DNA of 64,000 nt, taken from the NCBI RefSeq assembly GCF_014193585.1, contig NZ_BLXY01000004.1, positions 62,001-126,000 on the forward strand, read 5' to 3'. Source of the DNA: Geomonas paludis. GTDB taxonomy: Bacteria > Desulfobacterota > Desulfuromonadia > Geobacterales > Geobacteraceae. The notes beneath the pieces were generated by a model. It saw nothing but the letters and a program-made list of their open reading frames with translations. It searched no databases and was not told where the DNA came from. The position numbers were made by a program, and so were the translations under genes. Below, one piece after another: positions 24,311-33,057 of the stretch. Within the stretch, counting starts at the first letter, position 1. Each line of letters starts with the position of its first letter.

Positions 24311-24952
24311 ATGAATTCGCTGGCCGACCAGCTGCTGGTTCTCTGTCTCTTGATCAACTTCGCCGTCCTGGGCACCAGCCGGCTCGCCTTCTCGGTGCGC
24401 TGCGTCGCGGTGCAGGGGGTGCTGCTCGGGACGCTGCCGGCGCTGGTGCATCCCTTCTCCTGGCACGTCAGCTTCATCGTGGTGAGCATCATCCTGGTGA
24501 AGGGGGCGCTGATCCCGGCCCTGATCATCCGGGCCATCAAGAAGGCGGAGATCGAGCGTGAATTCTCGCCTTTCATCGGCTACATCCCCTCGCTGGTGCT
24601 GGGGGCGCTCTTCACCTCGCTCGCCTTCATCTTCGCCGCCAAGCTCCCGCTCGCGCCCGAGCACGAGGGGCTCCTGATCGTGCCGGCTGCCGCCGCGACC
24701 CTCATGAGCGGCTTCCTGGTGCTCATGGGGAGGCGCAAGGCGATCTCGCAGGTGCTGGGCTACCTGCTCATGGAGAACGGCATCTTCCTGTTCGGCCTGC
24801 TCCTGGCCGACGCCATGCCGGTCATGGTGGAGGCGGGGGCGCTCCTCGACCTCCTGGTCGGCATCTTCGTCATGGGGATCGTCATCAACCACATCAGCCG
24901 CGAGTTCTCGAGCATCGACACCTCGAGACTCTCCGCGCTGAGGGAGGAATAG
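24311..24952 (+). CDS. HyfE-like membrane subunit (NuoK-related)
   Basis: A 213-residue membrane protein with about six helices, matching hydrogenase-4 component E in length and features (SLVLGALFTSLAFIFAAKLPL, the conserved GRRKAISQVLGYLLMENGIFLFG block near residues 140-162, and a conserved Glu in LMENGIFLF). The C-terminal half corresponds to NuoK of complex I, whose helix glutamates take part in proton transfer. It is tightly packed (4-base gaps on both sides) between the HyfC-like and HyfF-like genes, so translation is probably coupled. Confidence 0.85.
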   Translation: MNSLADQLLVLCLLINFAVLGTSRLAFSVRCVAVQGVLLGTLPALVHPFSWHVSFIVVSIILVKGALIPALIIRAIKKAEIEREFSPFIGYIPSLVLGALFTSLAFIFAAKLPLAPEHEGLLIVPAAAATLMSGFLVLMGRRKAISQVLGYLLMENGIFLFGLLLADAMPVMVEAGALLDLLVGIFVMGIVINHISREFSSIDTSRLSALREE

Positions 24953-24956
24953 CGAC

Positions 24957-26390
24957 ATGATGTGGGCCCTGGTCCTGCTTCCGCTTCTTGGCGCCGCGCT
25001 TTCCTGGCTCGTCCCGGACAACCGCCGGCGCGTCTGGGTGCTCCCCGTCTTCTCCCTGGCGCAGCTCGGGGTGAGCGCCGCGCTCCTGGTCAACACGCCG
25101 CCCCCCTCCCCGGCGGGATGGATCTGGCTCGATCCCCTGGGCAAGCTCGTGCTCATGGCCAACAGCGTGCTCTTCACCGTCTGCTCGCTGTACGCGGTCG
25201 GCTACCTGAGCTACCGCCTGAAGCGCCCGAACCGGGTGCTGTGCGCCTCGCTGCTGGTCTGCCTCGCCGCGACCTCCCTGGTGGTGATCTCGCAGCACCT
25301 GGGGCTTTTGTGGATCGCGCTGGAGGCCACCACGCTGACCATGGCGCCGCTCATCTACTTCAACCACAACGCCCGCTCCATCGAGGCCACCTGGAAGTAC
25401 CTGCTGATCTGCTCGGTCGGTATCGCCATTGCCCTTTTGGGGCTCTTCTTCCTGGCTTACTCCACCATCGTGGCCAAGCAGGAGGTGAGCCTCTTGCTCC
25501 CCTCCCTGATCCGCGACGCCGCCGCACTCCATCCGGGGTGGCGCCATGCCGCCTTCATCTTCCTGCTGGTCGGCTTCGGCTCCAAGATGGGGCTTGCCCC
25601 CCTGCACACCTGGAAGCCCGACGCCTACGGCGAGGCCCCGGGGCTGGTGGGGGCGCTCCTTGCCGGCGGGCTGGTCAACTGCGCCCTCCTGGCGCTGCTG
25701 CGGGTGTACCAGGTGGCGGCGGCCTCGAGCGAAGGGGCGCTCTTCCAGCAGGTGCTCCTCGCCATGGGACTGGTCTCCATGGCCTTCGCCGCCGTCTTCA
25801 TGGCGCGCCAGAGCGACTTCAAGAGGATGCTCGCCTATTCCAGCGTCGAGCACGTCGGCATCATCGCCGTGGCGCTCGGGCTGGGCAAGGGGGCGCTCTT
25901 CGCGGGCCTTTTGCACATGATCAACAACTCCCTCACCAAGGGGGTGCTCTTTCTCTCCTGCGGCAACATCCACCGCGCCTTCAATTCCAAGAGCACCCAG
26001 TTCGTGCGCGGCGCCCTGCGGCGCACCCCCTGGTCGGCGGCGCTCTTCCTGGCCGCTTTCCTGGCCATCACCGGGTCGCCCCCCTTCGCCCCCTTCGTCA
26101 GCGAGTTCCTGATCGTCTCCTCCGCCTTCGGGCAGGGGAACCACTGGACCGGCGCTCTGTTCCTCCTCTTCCTGGCGCTCATCTTCATCGGCATGGCCTC
26201 CACCGTGCTTCCGGTGGTCCTGGGCGAGGTACCGCCGGACCTGGAGCGGACCCGCTACCGGGATGCCGCGCCCACCGTCTTGCCCCCCCTGGCGCTGATG
26301 GGGCTCGTGCTGGTGCTGGGGGTGTGGATCCCGACGCCTTTGCAGGACCTCCTGCACGAGGCGGCGCGGCTTTTGGGAGGTGAGGCATGA
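24957..26390 (+). CDS. HyfF/NuoN-like proton-translocating membrane subunit
   Basis: A 477-residue antiporter-like protein with about fourteen helices, similar to hydrogenase-4 subunit F. Key charged residues are present: Glu123 in WIALEATTLTMAP, Lys210 in GFGSKMGLAPLHTW, and a later lysine in NNSLTKGVLFLSCGNIH. It is the third such subunit of this complex with the two HyfB-like proteins, so three potential ion channels are encoded. Its stop overlaps the start of the large-subunit gene by 4 bases. Confidence 0.88.
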   Translation: MMWALVLLPLLGAALSWLVPDNRRRVWVLPVFSLAQLGVSAALLVNTPPPSPAGWIWLDPLGKLVLMANSVLFTVCSLYAVGYLSYRLKRPNRVLCASLLVCLAATSLVVISQHLGLLWIALEATTLTMAPLIYFNHNARSIEATWKYLLICSVGIAIALLGLFFLAYSTIVAKQEVSLLLPSLIRDAAALHPGWRHAAFIFLLVGFGSKMGLAPLHTWKPDAYGEAPGLVGALLAGGLVNCALLALLRVYQVAAASSEGALFQQVLLAMGLVSMAFAAVFMARQSDFKRMLAYSSVEHVGIIAVALGLGKGALFAGLLHMINNSLTKGVLFLSCGNIHRAFNSKSTQFVRGALRRTPWSAALFLAAFLAITGSPPFAPFVSEFLIVSSAFGQGNHWTGALFLLFLALIFIGMASTVLPVVLGEVPPDLERTRYRDAAPTVLPPLALMGLVLVLGVWIPTPLQDLLHEAARLLGGEA

Positions 26391-27898
26391 GCCCGGCCCT
26401 GGTCTTCACCCAGAACGGCGGCGTGCTGCCGCGCCGCGAGATTCCGCGCCACGCGCCCGAGCGCTTCGCCCAGGCGCTCCTCTCCGCCCTTGCCGGCGGC
26501 TGGCGGGTGGTATCCTACTTCGGCATGCAGGAGGAGGACGGCATCTGCCTGTACTGCCTCCTTTCCTTCAAGAGCCACGCCTCCATAGGCGTCATGAGCA
26601 CGCAGGTCACCGGCAAGAGCTTCTACTCGCTGGTCTCCGAGGCGCCCCAACTGCACCTCTTCGAGCGCGAGATCGCCGAGCAGTTCTACCTGAACCTGGA
26701 GGGGCACCCCTGGCCCAAGCCGGTCCGCTTCGCCCCGGCGCTCGGCTCCCTCCCCGGGGAAACCCCCGCGTCCCCCCCCACCGTCGGCGTCATGGACTTC
26801 TACCGGGTGGAGGGGGAGGAGGTGCACGAGGTGGCGGTGGGGCCGGTGCACGCCGGCATCATCGAGCCGGGACATTTCCGCTTCCAGTGCTTCGGCGAGG
26901 AGGTGATGCACCTCGAGATCTCGCTCGGCTACCAGCACCGCGGCGTCGAGCGCATGATGCAGGGGCGCCCGGGCGAGCGGATGCGCAAGCTGATGGAGAC
27001 CGTGGCGGGGGACACGACTATCGGCCACGGCACCGCCTACGCCATGATCGTCGAGGCGCTTTCCGAGACGCGGGTGCCGGCCCGGGCCCAGGCGGTGCGC
27101 GGCATCGCCCTGGAACTGGAGCGGCTGGCCAACCACACCGGCGACCTGGGCGCCATCGCCGGGGACGTGGGCTACCTCCCCACCGCGTCGTTTTGCGGCA
27201 GGATACGCGGCGACTTCCTCAACATGACCGCGGGGATCTGCGGCAGCCGTTTCGGCCGCGACCTGGTACTGCCGGGGGGCGTCCGCTTCGACCTCGATGG
27301 CGCGGAGGCGCGCCGGCTTGCCGACCGGATCAAGGTGGCCCGAGATGAGGTGCATAACGCGGTCGATCTCCTTTGGGATACCCCCTCGGTAATGGCGAGG
27401 CTGGAGGGGACCGGCGTGGTGAGCGAGCAGACCGCCATCGAACTGGGGCTGGTGGGGCCGGCGGCGCGTGCCAGCGGCCTCAACCGGGACATCCGGCGCG
27501 ACCACCCCTTCGGCATCTACAGCATGAGCCAGATCCCGGTGGAGACCGCCAAGAGCGGCGACGTCTACGCGAGGACCCTGGTGCGCTGGCTGGAGATCGA
27601 GAAGTCACTCGACTTCATCGAGGAGCAGCTCTCCCAGTTGCCCGGCGTCAACGTGGCCAACCCGGTGCGCGAGGTGGCGGGGGACCAGCTGGCGGTGGCG
27701 CTCACCGAAGGGTGGCGCGGCGAGATCTGCCACGTGGCGCTTACCGACCAGCGGGGCAACTTCCAGCGCTACAAGGTGACCGATCCCTCCTTCCACAACT
27801 GGACCGGTCTCGCCCTGGCGCTGCGCGGAGGGCAAATTTCCGACTTCCCGCTGTGCAACAAGAGCTTCAACCTTTCCTACTGCGGGTTCGACCTCTAG
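26387..27898 (+). CDS. HyfG/NuoCD-like large subunit lacking NiFe ligands (Ehr type)
   Basis: A 503-residue protein fusing a NuoC-like domain (about 1-130) to a NuoD/hydrogenase-large-subunit domain. The landmark GYQHRGVERMM is present at 181-191. Where a hydrogenase has its first RxCGxC pair the sequence reads VAGDT (206-210), and where the C-terminal DPCxxC pair should be it reads NLSYCGFDL and stops. None of the four nickel-iron cysteines is in place, and there is no C-terminal processing extension. This defines the Ehr group, related to complex I and group-4 hydrogenases but without a NiFe site. What it reacts with is unknown. It is translationally coupled to the HyfF-like gene. Confidence 0.88.
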   Translation: MSPALVFTQNGGVLPRREIPRHAPERFAQALLSALAGGWRVVSYFGMQEEDGICLYCLLSFKSHASIGVMSTQVTGKSFYSLVSEAPQLHLFEREIAEQFYLNLEGHPWPKPVRFAPALGSLPGETPASPPTVGVMDFYRVEGEEVHEVAVGPVHAGIIEPGHFRFQCFGEEVMHLEISLGYQHRGVERMMQGRPGERMRKLMETVAGDTTIGHGTAYAMIVEALSETRVPARAQAVRGIALELERLANHTGDLGAIAGDVGYLPTASFCGRIRGDFLNMTAGICGSRFGRDLVLPGGVRFDLDGAEARRLADRIKVARDEVHNAVDLLWDTPSVMARLEGTGVVSEQTAIELGLVGPAARASGLNRDIRRDHPFGIYSMSQIPVETAKSGDVYARTLVRWLEIEKSLDFIEEQLSQLPGVNVANPVREVAGDQLAVALTEGWRGEICHVALTDQRGNFQRYKVTDPSFHNWTGLALALRGGQISDFPLCNKSFNLSYCGFDL

Positions 27899-27931
27899 CC
27901 TCTACGGGCGTCTCGGAAGGGGCAACACCCA

Positions 27932-28050
27932 TTCCCTCTCCCTCCGGGAGAGGGTGCCCGAAGGGCGGGTGAGGGTGTTGCTGCGGAGTGCCGCCCGTCC
28001 GCCCTATGGCAAAGCCCTCACCCCGACCCTCTCCCAGGGGGAGAGGGGGA
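27932..28050. repeat. CCCTCTCCC-type palindromic repeat, copy 3 (inside the operon)
   Basis: The arms CCCTCTCCCTCCGGGAGAGGG (27935-27955) with GGCGGGTGAGGG, and CCCTCACCCCGACCCTCTCCC ending at 28035, lie between the large- and small-subunit genes. A short tandem duplication (GGATGGACC units, 28048-28098) follows. Confidence 0.65.
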
Positions 28051-28133
28051 TGGACCAGGGAGTGAAAGGGACGGACCAGGGGAGAGGGGGATGGACCGGC
28101 TGGTGTTCGTCATTTGAAAACAGGAGTCGCATC

Positions 28134-28892
28134 ATGATCAAGGCCATCCTCGCCCGCATCAAGCAGGGGCACCGCACCATGGCGTACCCGAAAGAGCCGC
28201 TGCCGCTGCCGGAGCGCTTCCGCGGCTACCCGGAGCTGAAACGCTCGCTCTGCCCCCCCGATTGCCGTCTCTGCGCCGACGCCTGTCCGGTGGGGGCGGT
28301 GGCGTGCGGCCAGGGGCTCTCGGTCGACCTCGGCAAGTGCCTGTTCTGCGCGGAGTGCGCCGAGGCCTGCCCGAAAGGGGCCATCACCTACGGCAACGAC
28401 GCCCGCCTGGCGGTGAACCGGCGCGAGGACCTGGTAGTGCGGGAAGGGGAGGAGCGCAGACTGGCGCAGGCGCTGGACCAAAAGATGCTGGCCCTGTTCG
28501 GCCGCTCGCTCAAGTTCCGCTCCGTGGTCGCCGGCGGCTGCAACGCCTGCGAGGCGGACAGCAACGTCCTCTCCACCATCGGCTGGGACATGGGGCGCTT
28601 CGGGCTGCAGTTCGTGGCCAGCCCGCGCCATGCCGACGCCCTCTGGGTCACCGGCCCGGTCACCGAGAACATGCGCGAGGCGCTTTTGCAGACCTACCAG
28701 GCCATTCCGGCCCCCAAGCTGGTGGTTGCCTGCGGCGCCTGCGCCATCAACGGCGGCCCCTTCATCGGTTCACCCGCGGCTCACGACGGGGTGGACGGCC
28801 TGCTGCCGGTCGATCTCTACATCCCGGGGTGCCCGCCCCACCCGGTGACCATCCTCGACGGACTGTTGCGCCTGCTAAACCGCATGGGCTGA
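28134..28892 (+). CDS. Ferredoxin-NuoB-like small subunit (HyfI-like)
   Basis: A 252-residue protein. The N-terminal part is a two-cluster ferredoxin (C40PPDCRLCADACP, first spacing CX3C, then CLFCAECAEACP at 69-80). The C-terminal part is the NuoB/hydrogenase small-subunit fold with GGCNACEADSN, VVACGACAINGG and IPGCPPHPVTIL supplying the cluster nearest the large subunit. The ATG at 28134 has CAGGAG upstream and yields the natural N-terminus; an upstream in-frame extension is only translated repeat. Fusion of what are HyfH- and HyfI-like functions in one chain is compact. It ends the Ehr-like operon, after a 235-base repeat-filled gap. Confidence 0.87.
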   Translation: MIKAILARIKQGHRTMAYPKEPLPLPERFRGYPELKRSLCPPDCRLCADACPVGAVACGQGLSVDLGKCLFCAECAEACPKGAITYGNDARLAVNRREDLVVREGEERRLAQALDQKMLALFGRSLKFRSVVAGGCNACEADSNVLSTIGWDMGRFGLQFVASPRHADALWVTGPVTENMREALLQTYQAIPAPKLVVACGACAINGGPFIGSPAAHDGVDGLLPVDLYIPGCPPHPVTILDGLLRLLNRMG

Positions 28893-28992
28893 AACGGCCG
28901 GCTCTGAAAAGGCTTGCACTCCTGCGCTGTTTTCGGTTATTCAGGAAGTTGCCGCTTCTTTCGCAGTTCCGTACCCGTTGCAGCGAGTCGCC

Positions 28993-31533
28993 ATGAACGA
29001 TGCGCACATGAGCCATGCGCCGATTGCATCACCCCCCACGCCCCATTCCTCCCGCCCGGATAACGTCCGGGTCTGGAGCGTCACACTCCTCGCCTTTTTG
29101 CTGGGCCTGTTCCTGTCCGGCTCCGTCATCCTCTTGTATGAGACCAAGCGCCAGGACGCCCGGCGCCAGCAGGTCACCGGCCTCACCGTCAAGGCCGCCC
29201 ACGACATCCAGGAACAACTGAACCGCTCCATTTCCTCGACCTACGCCCTGGCGGCCGTGATCCGGCAGGGCAACGGCAGGATCGACAACTTCCAGGAACT
29301 GGCCCGGGAGATGCTCGAGCTCTATCCGGGCCTCTCCGCCCTGCAGCTGGTCCCCGGCGGCGTCATCGCCGAGATCTATCCCCTGCAGGGCAATGAGAAG
29401 GCCATCGGGCTGAACCTTCTGGACAAGGCCAACGCCAACAAGGAGGCCCTGGAGGCGTTGCGCCACGGTTCCCTCACCCTGGCGGGGCCCTTCGAACTGA
29501 TCCAGGGGGGGCTGGCGCTCATGGGGCGACTCCCGGTGTACGTGAAGGGGGCCGAAGGTCAAAAGCGCTTCTGGGGCTTCACCGCGGCCATGATCAGGCT
29601 GGAGAGCTTCTTCGACACGGTGCAACTGCAAAGAGCGCTGGGCGGCGAATTCAACTACCGCATCTCCAGGATCAAGCCCGATACCGGGACCCGCGACATG
29701 TTCTGGAAACACGGCGGTGACCTGTCCCGGCCGGTGAGCCAGAAGATCGTGCTCCCCAACGGCGAATGGACCCTCTCGGTGGAACCGGTGGGGGGATGGT
29801 ACCAGTGGCGGGTGCTCCTTGGGGAAGGGGGACTGGTGCTGGTGCTGAGCACCCTGGCCGCGCTGACCGCCTACTGGCTTACGCACCAGCCCATCGTGCT
29901 GCGCCGCATGGTGGAGGACAGGACCCGCGAGCTTTGCGATATCAATGACAGGCTCAAGACCGAGGTGGTCGAGCGCAGGCACGCCGAGGAGGCGCTGCAG
30001 GCCTCGGAGCTGAAGCTGCGCTCCATCTTCGCCTCGCTCACCGAGGTGATCCTGGTGCTGGACGCCGAGGGGCGCTACCTGGAGATCGCACCGACCAGCA
30101 CCAAGAGGCTGTACCTCCCCCCCGAGGAGTTGGTCGGCAAGAAGATTCCCGACGTTTTCCCCAAGGAACAGGCGGACTTCTTCATCGACACCATCCAGAA
30201 GGCGCTCGCCGCCGGGAGGACCGTCACCGTCGACTACGCCCTCAACATAGAGGGGGACGACGTCTGGTTCACCGGCAACGTCACCCCCATGCCCGGCGGG
30301 CGGGTGATCTGGTCCGCCCACGACATCACCGAGCGCAAGAGGGCCGAAGAGGAGCGGCTGAAGCTGGAGAAGCAGATGCTGCACGCCCAGAAGCTGGAGA
30401 GCCTGGGGGTGCTGGCCGGCGGCATCGCTCACGACTTCAACAACATACTCACCGTCATCGTCGGCAACACCGACCTTGCCCTGATGCGGCTCACCCCCGA
30501 CTCCCCCGTGACCGAGAACCTGCGCCGCATCGAGATGGCGGCGGCGCGGGCCTCCGACCTGGCGCACCAGATGCTCGCCTACTCCGGCAAAGGGCATTTC
30601 ATCACCGAGGAACTGGACCTGAACCGCCTGGTGGAGGAGATGGGGCACATGCTGAGCGTCTCCATTTCCAAGAAGGCGCAACTGGTCTACGACCTGGGTC
30701 GCCCCCTGCCGGCGGTAACCGCCGATGCCACCCAAATCCGTCAGGTGCTGATGAACCTGGTCATCAACGCCTCCGAGGCGATCGGCGATGAGAGCGGGAC
30801 CATCACCATCTCGACCGGCAGCGTGGAGTGCACCGCGCCCCACCCCGGCGGCGGGTGGCTCTCCGACGCGCTCCAACCCGGGCTCTACGCCTACGTCAAG
30901 GTGTCCGACACCGGTTGCGGCATGGACCGCGACACCATGGCCAAGATCTTCGAGCCCTTCTTCACCACCAAGTTCACCGGGAGGGGGCTGGGGATGGCGG
31001 CGGTACTGGGCATCGTGCGCGGCCACCTGGGCGCGATCCGCATCGAGAGCGAGCCGGGGCGGGGGAGCACCTTCACGGTGGTGCTTCCCGCAGGGGACGC
31101 GCCGGTGCAGTTCCTGCACGCGGAGGGCGCACCCGGGGAAAGCTGGCGCGGCAGCGGGACCGTCCTGTTGATCGACGACGAGGACACCATCCGGGCCCTC
31201 GGCAGGGACATGCTGGGCGAACTGGGCTTTGACGTGGTGACGGCCGCCGACGGGCGGGAGGGGATGGAGATCTTTCGCCGCCGCAACGACATCGACCTGG
31301 TGCTGCTCGACCTGACCATGCCGCAGATGGACGGGGAACAGTGCCTGGCGGAACTGCGGCGCATGGACCCGCGGGTCAGGGTGGTCATGTCCAGCGGGTT
31401 CAGCGAGCACGAGGTCTCCCGCAAGTTCCTGGGCAAAGGAATCTCGGGCTTCGTCCAGAAACCATACAAGCTCTCGGCGTTGCGCGAGGTTCTCTCCTCG
31501 CTGAACTGGGAGAGCTCCCGCAAGCTCCGTTAA
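28993..31533 (+). CDS. CHASE-PAS hybrid sensor histidine kinase with receiver domain
   Basis: An 846-residue inner-membrane kinase. In order: a membrane helix (about 20-45), a periplasmic CHASE sensor (LNRSISSTYALAAVI to FWGFTAAMIRLESFF), a second helix (VLVLSTLAALTAYWL), a PAS domain, a HisKA box with phospho-acceptor GGIAHDFNNILT, a HATPase domain (NLVINASEAIG, DTGCGMD, GRGLGMAA) and a C-terminal receiver (LLIDDEDTIR, LLDLTMP, a final Lys in VQKPYK). The HDFNN box marks the HisKA-4-like kinases common in Geobacter. The ATG at 28993 is preferred over an upstream TTG. It follows the Ehr-like operon by 100 bases; whether it regulates it is unknown. Confidence 0.85.
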   Translation: MNDAHMSHAPIASPPTPHSSRPDNVRVWSVTLLAFLLGLFLSGSVILLYETKRQDARRQQVTGLTVKAAHDIQEQLNRSISSTYALAAVIRQGNGRIDNFQELAREMLELYPGLSALQLVPGGVIAEIYPLQGNEKAIGLNLLDKANANKEALEALRHGSLTLAGPFELIQGGLALMGRLPVYVKGAEGQKRFWGFTAAMIRLESFFDTVQLQRALGGEFNYRISRIKPDTGTRDMFWKHGGDLSRPVSQKIVLPNGEWTLSVEPVGGWYQWRVLLGEGGLVLVLSTLAALTAYWLTHQPIVLRRMVEDRTRELCDINDRLKTEVVERRHAEEALQASELKLRSIFASLTEVILVLDAEGRYLEIAPTSTKRLYLPPEELVGKKIPDVFPKEQADFFIDTIQKALAAGRTVTVDYALNIEGDDVWFTGNVTPMPGGRVIWSAHDITERKRAEEERLKLEKQMLHAQKLESLGVLAGGIAHDFNNILTVIVGNTDLALMRLTPDSPVTENLRRIEMAAARASDLAHQMLAYSGKGHFITEELDLNRLVEEMGHMLSVSISKKAQLVYDLGRPLPAVTADATQIRQVLMNLVINASEAIGDESGTITISTGSVECTAPHPGGGWLSDALQPGLYAYVKVSDTGCGMDRDTMAKIFEPFFTTKFTGRGLGMAAVLGIVRGHLGAIRIESEPGRGSTFTVVLPAGDAPVQFLHAEGAPGESWRGSGTVLLIDDEDTIRALGRDMLGELGFDVVTAADGREGMEIFRRRNDIDLVLLDLTMPQMDGEQCLAELRRMDPRVRVVMSSGFSEHEVSRKFLGKGISGFVQKPYKLSALREVLSSLNWESSRKLR

Positions 31534-31603
31534 TCCTCTTGTCAACGCGTCTTTCTTTGAGTAGTATCCGGGCTTTGCCATAAACTACCGAGCGAGGCAT
31601 GTC

Positions 31604-32332
31604 ATGAAGCTTTCTTTCTTCCGATCCCTTTTGCGGATGCTCCCCTTGTTGCTGCTGCTTGCCGTCGCCGGCTGCGGCGAGGTCGACTGGTTCCCGCAGT
31701 ACGTGAGACAGCCGACCTCTCCGGACCCCTTCTCCTTTGCGGCCGTCACCGGCACTGACAAGGGTGCGGACGTTACCTCCGCGGAAATCACGGTCGCCGG
31801 TCTGACCGCGGCCAGCAGTCCCATCAGCATCAGCGGCACAACCGATAGCAAGTACACCATCAATGGCAGCACCCCGACCAGTAGCGCAGGGACGGTGAAA
31901 AACGGAGACAAGGTCACGGTGACCCACAAGGCTGCGGCCACCCTGGGGACCTCGACCAAGAGTACGCTGACCATCGGGGACCAGAGCGCCGACTTCATCA
32001 GCACCACGCGTTTCGTCGATACTCCGAGCTTTTCTTTGACCGTGCTGCAGCCGGCGCCGTTCCGTCAGGCCATGGCGACCATCACCAGTGTCGACGGGGC
32101 CATCGGCACGCACGTGATCAGCATCAAGGACTCCGTCAACTCCGGCTTGGCCCAGTACGGGATCAGTGATAACGACGTAATTCCGACCAACTTCGCCACC
32201 GTCACCCAAACGATTCCGTTCCTGAATAACCGGAGGATCTTTATCCGCAACAGGTCCGATATCGTTGATGCAGGCGCCGTTACCACGCTGACCATCGACG
32301 GCGCCGATTTCGTGGTGAAGCTGACCCCGTAA
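31604..32332 (+). CDS. Secreted lipoprotein with Ig-like repeat, unknown function
   Basis: A 242-residue protein with a lipoprotein signal (LLLLLAVAGC, lipobox cysteine at 24). The mature part contains a Thr/Ser/Gly-rich module (PDPFSFAAVTGTDKGADVTSA, then TVKNGDKVTVTHKAAATLGTSTKSTLTIG) of the beta-sandwich type repeated in many large Geobacter surface proteins; here one copy is seen. The C-terminal half (from FVDTPSFSLTV) is unrecognised. Expected location is the outer or inner membrane facing the periplasm. It appears monocistronic. Confidence 0.65.
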   Translation: MKLSFFRSLLRMLPLLLLLAVAGCGEVDWFPQYVRQPTSPDPFSFAAVTGTDKGADVTSAEITVAGLTAASSPISISGTTDSKYTINGSTPTSSAGTVKNGDKVTVTHKAAATLGTSTKSTLTIGDQSADFISTTRFVDTPSFSLTVLQPAPFRQAMATITSVDGAIGTHVISIKDSVNSGLAQYGISDNDVIPTNFATVTQTIPFLNNRRIFIRNRSDIVDAGAVTTLTIDGADFVVKLTP

Positions 32333-32462
32333 CAGAGGGGGCACGGTCAAAAGCCGAAAATTTAAATAGCTTGCATTGTCACAGCCAAGCTGCTAATGTG
32401 GCCAAGGTCCGGAATGAACCGGACAATAAAACAAGCAGAAAGCATGGAGAAGGTAAAAGTAA

Positions 32463-32663
32463 ATGGTTAACGGTACTGTAAAGTGGTTCAACGACAGCAA
32501 GGGGTTTGGTTTCATCGAGCAGGAGAATGGCGACGACGTGTTCGTTCACTTCTCCGCCATCACCGGCGACGGGTTCAAATCCCTGGCTGAAGGCGATAGC
32601 GTCACCTTCGAAGTAGTAAAGGGCCCCAAAGGGCTGCAGGCGGCCAACGTCTCCCGCGTCTAA
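32463..32663 (+). CDS. cspA: Cold-shock domain protein
   Basis: A 66-residue CspA-family RNA/DNA chaperone. RNP-1 (KGFGFIEQ) and RNP-2 (VFVHFSAI) motifs are intact, and [12 protein letters not shown] is the usual start. These proteins bind single-stranded nucleic acid and melt mRNA structure. The gene is monocistronic with a leader of over 100 bases holding a perfect GTCCGG/CCGGAC hairpin (32407-32424), which might contribute to post-transcriptional control as in other csp genes. An intrinsic terminator follows. Several csp paralogues usually exist in one genome, so the letter is generic. Confidence 0.92.
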   Translation: MVNGTVKWFNDSKGFGFIEQENGDDVFVHFSAITGDGFKSLAEGDSVTFEVVKGPKGLQAANVSRV

Positions 32664-32690
32664 AAAGGTTTCCCCAACGCTGTAATGAGA

Positions 32691-32720
32691 AGTCCCGGAG
32701 CAATCCGGGGCTTTTTTTTT
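32691..32720 (+). terminator. Intrinsic terminator after the cold-shock gene
   Basis: A nine-pair stem with one T-G pair (AGTCCCGGA at 32691-32699 and TCCGGGGCT at 32704-32712), with a GCAA loop, is followed by a nine-T tract. It starts 28 bases after the stop codon. Confidence 0.9.
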
Positions 32721-32840
32721 GCCTCCTTCCCGACCGCTGTCCCCCCGTCCCGCCGCGCTGGCACTGGTGCCGTCCGTTGACAACCTCTCCCCCTATGATA
32801 TCCATTATTGGTCAAATTTAATCTAACGGGAGGCGCTTTC

Positions 32841-32975
32841 ATGAAAATCACCAGGAGGACGAGGTATTGCTGCATTGCAGTCATCGTGGCCGGGATCGCG
32901 GTAGTCGGGCACGTGGTAGCCAAAGACCGTGCCATGACGTCCTATCACCAGGGCGTGCCCCAGACCGAGCACTAG
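32841..32975 (+). CDS. Small single-helix membrane or secreted protein, 44 aa
   Basis: A short reading frame with a good ribosome site (ACGGGAGGCG, about 8 bases before the ATG). The product is basic at the N-terminus (MKITRRTRY), then has one hydrophobic segment (CCIAVIVAGIAVVG) and a polar tail ending QTEH. This is the layout of a signal peptide or a single-pass membrane micro-protein. Function is unknown. It lies between the csp terminator and the PilZ gene, 82 bases ahead of the latter. Coding potential rests on the ribosome site and the amphipathic plan only. Confidence 0.5.
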   Translation: MKITRRTRYCCIAVIVAGIAVVGHVVAKDRAMTSYHQGVPQTEH

Positions 32976-33057
32976 AGAGGACCACAGGCAGACGTGAACG
33001 CCGGTGTCCGGGGCTCCTTCCCGGGCACCGGCCTGGTAAAGAGGGCGGGCTGACGTC

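Noticed and set aside
26387-27898. Calling the large subunit a NiFe hydrogenase (hydrogenase-4 component G)
   Set aside because: Both cysteine pairs needed for the NiFe site are replaced (VAGDT and NLSYCGFDL), so hydrogenase activity is not supported.
29029-31581. 850-codon minus-strand frame opposite the CHASE-PAS kinase
   Set aside because: The kinase motifs on the plus strand are complete; the opposite frame is compositional shadow.
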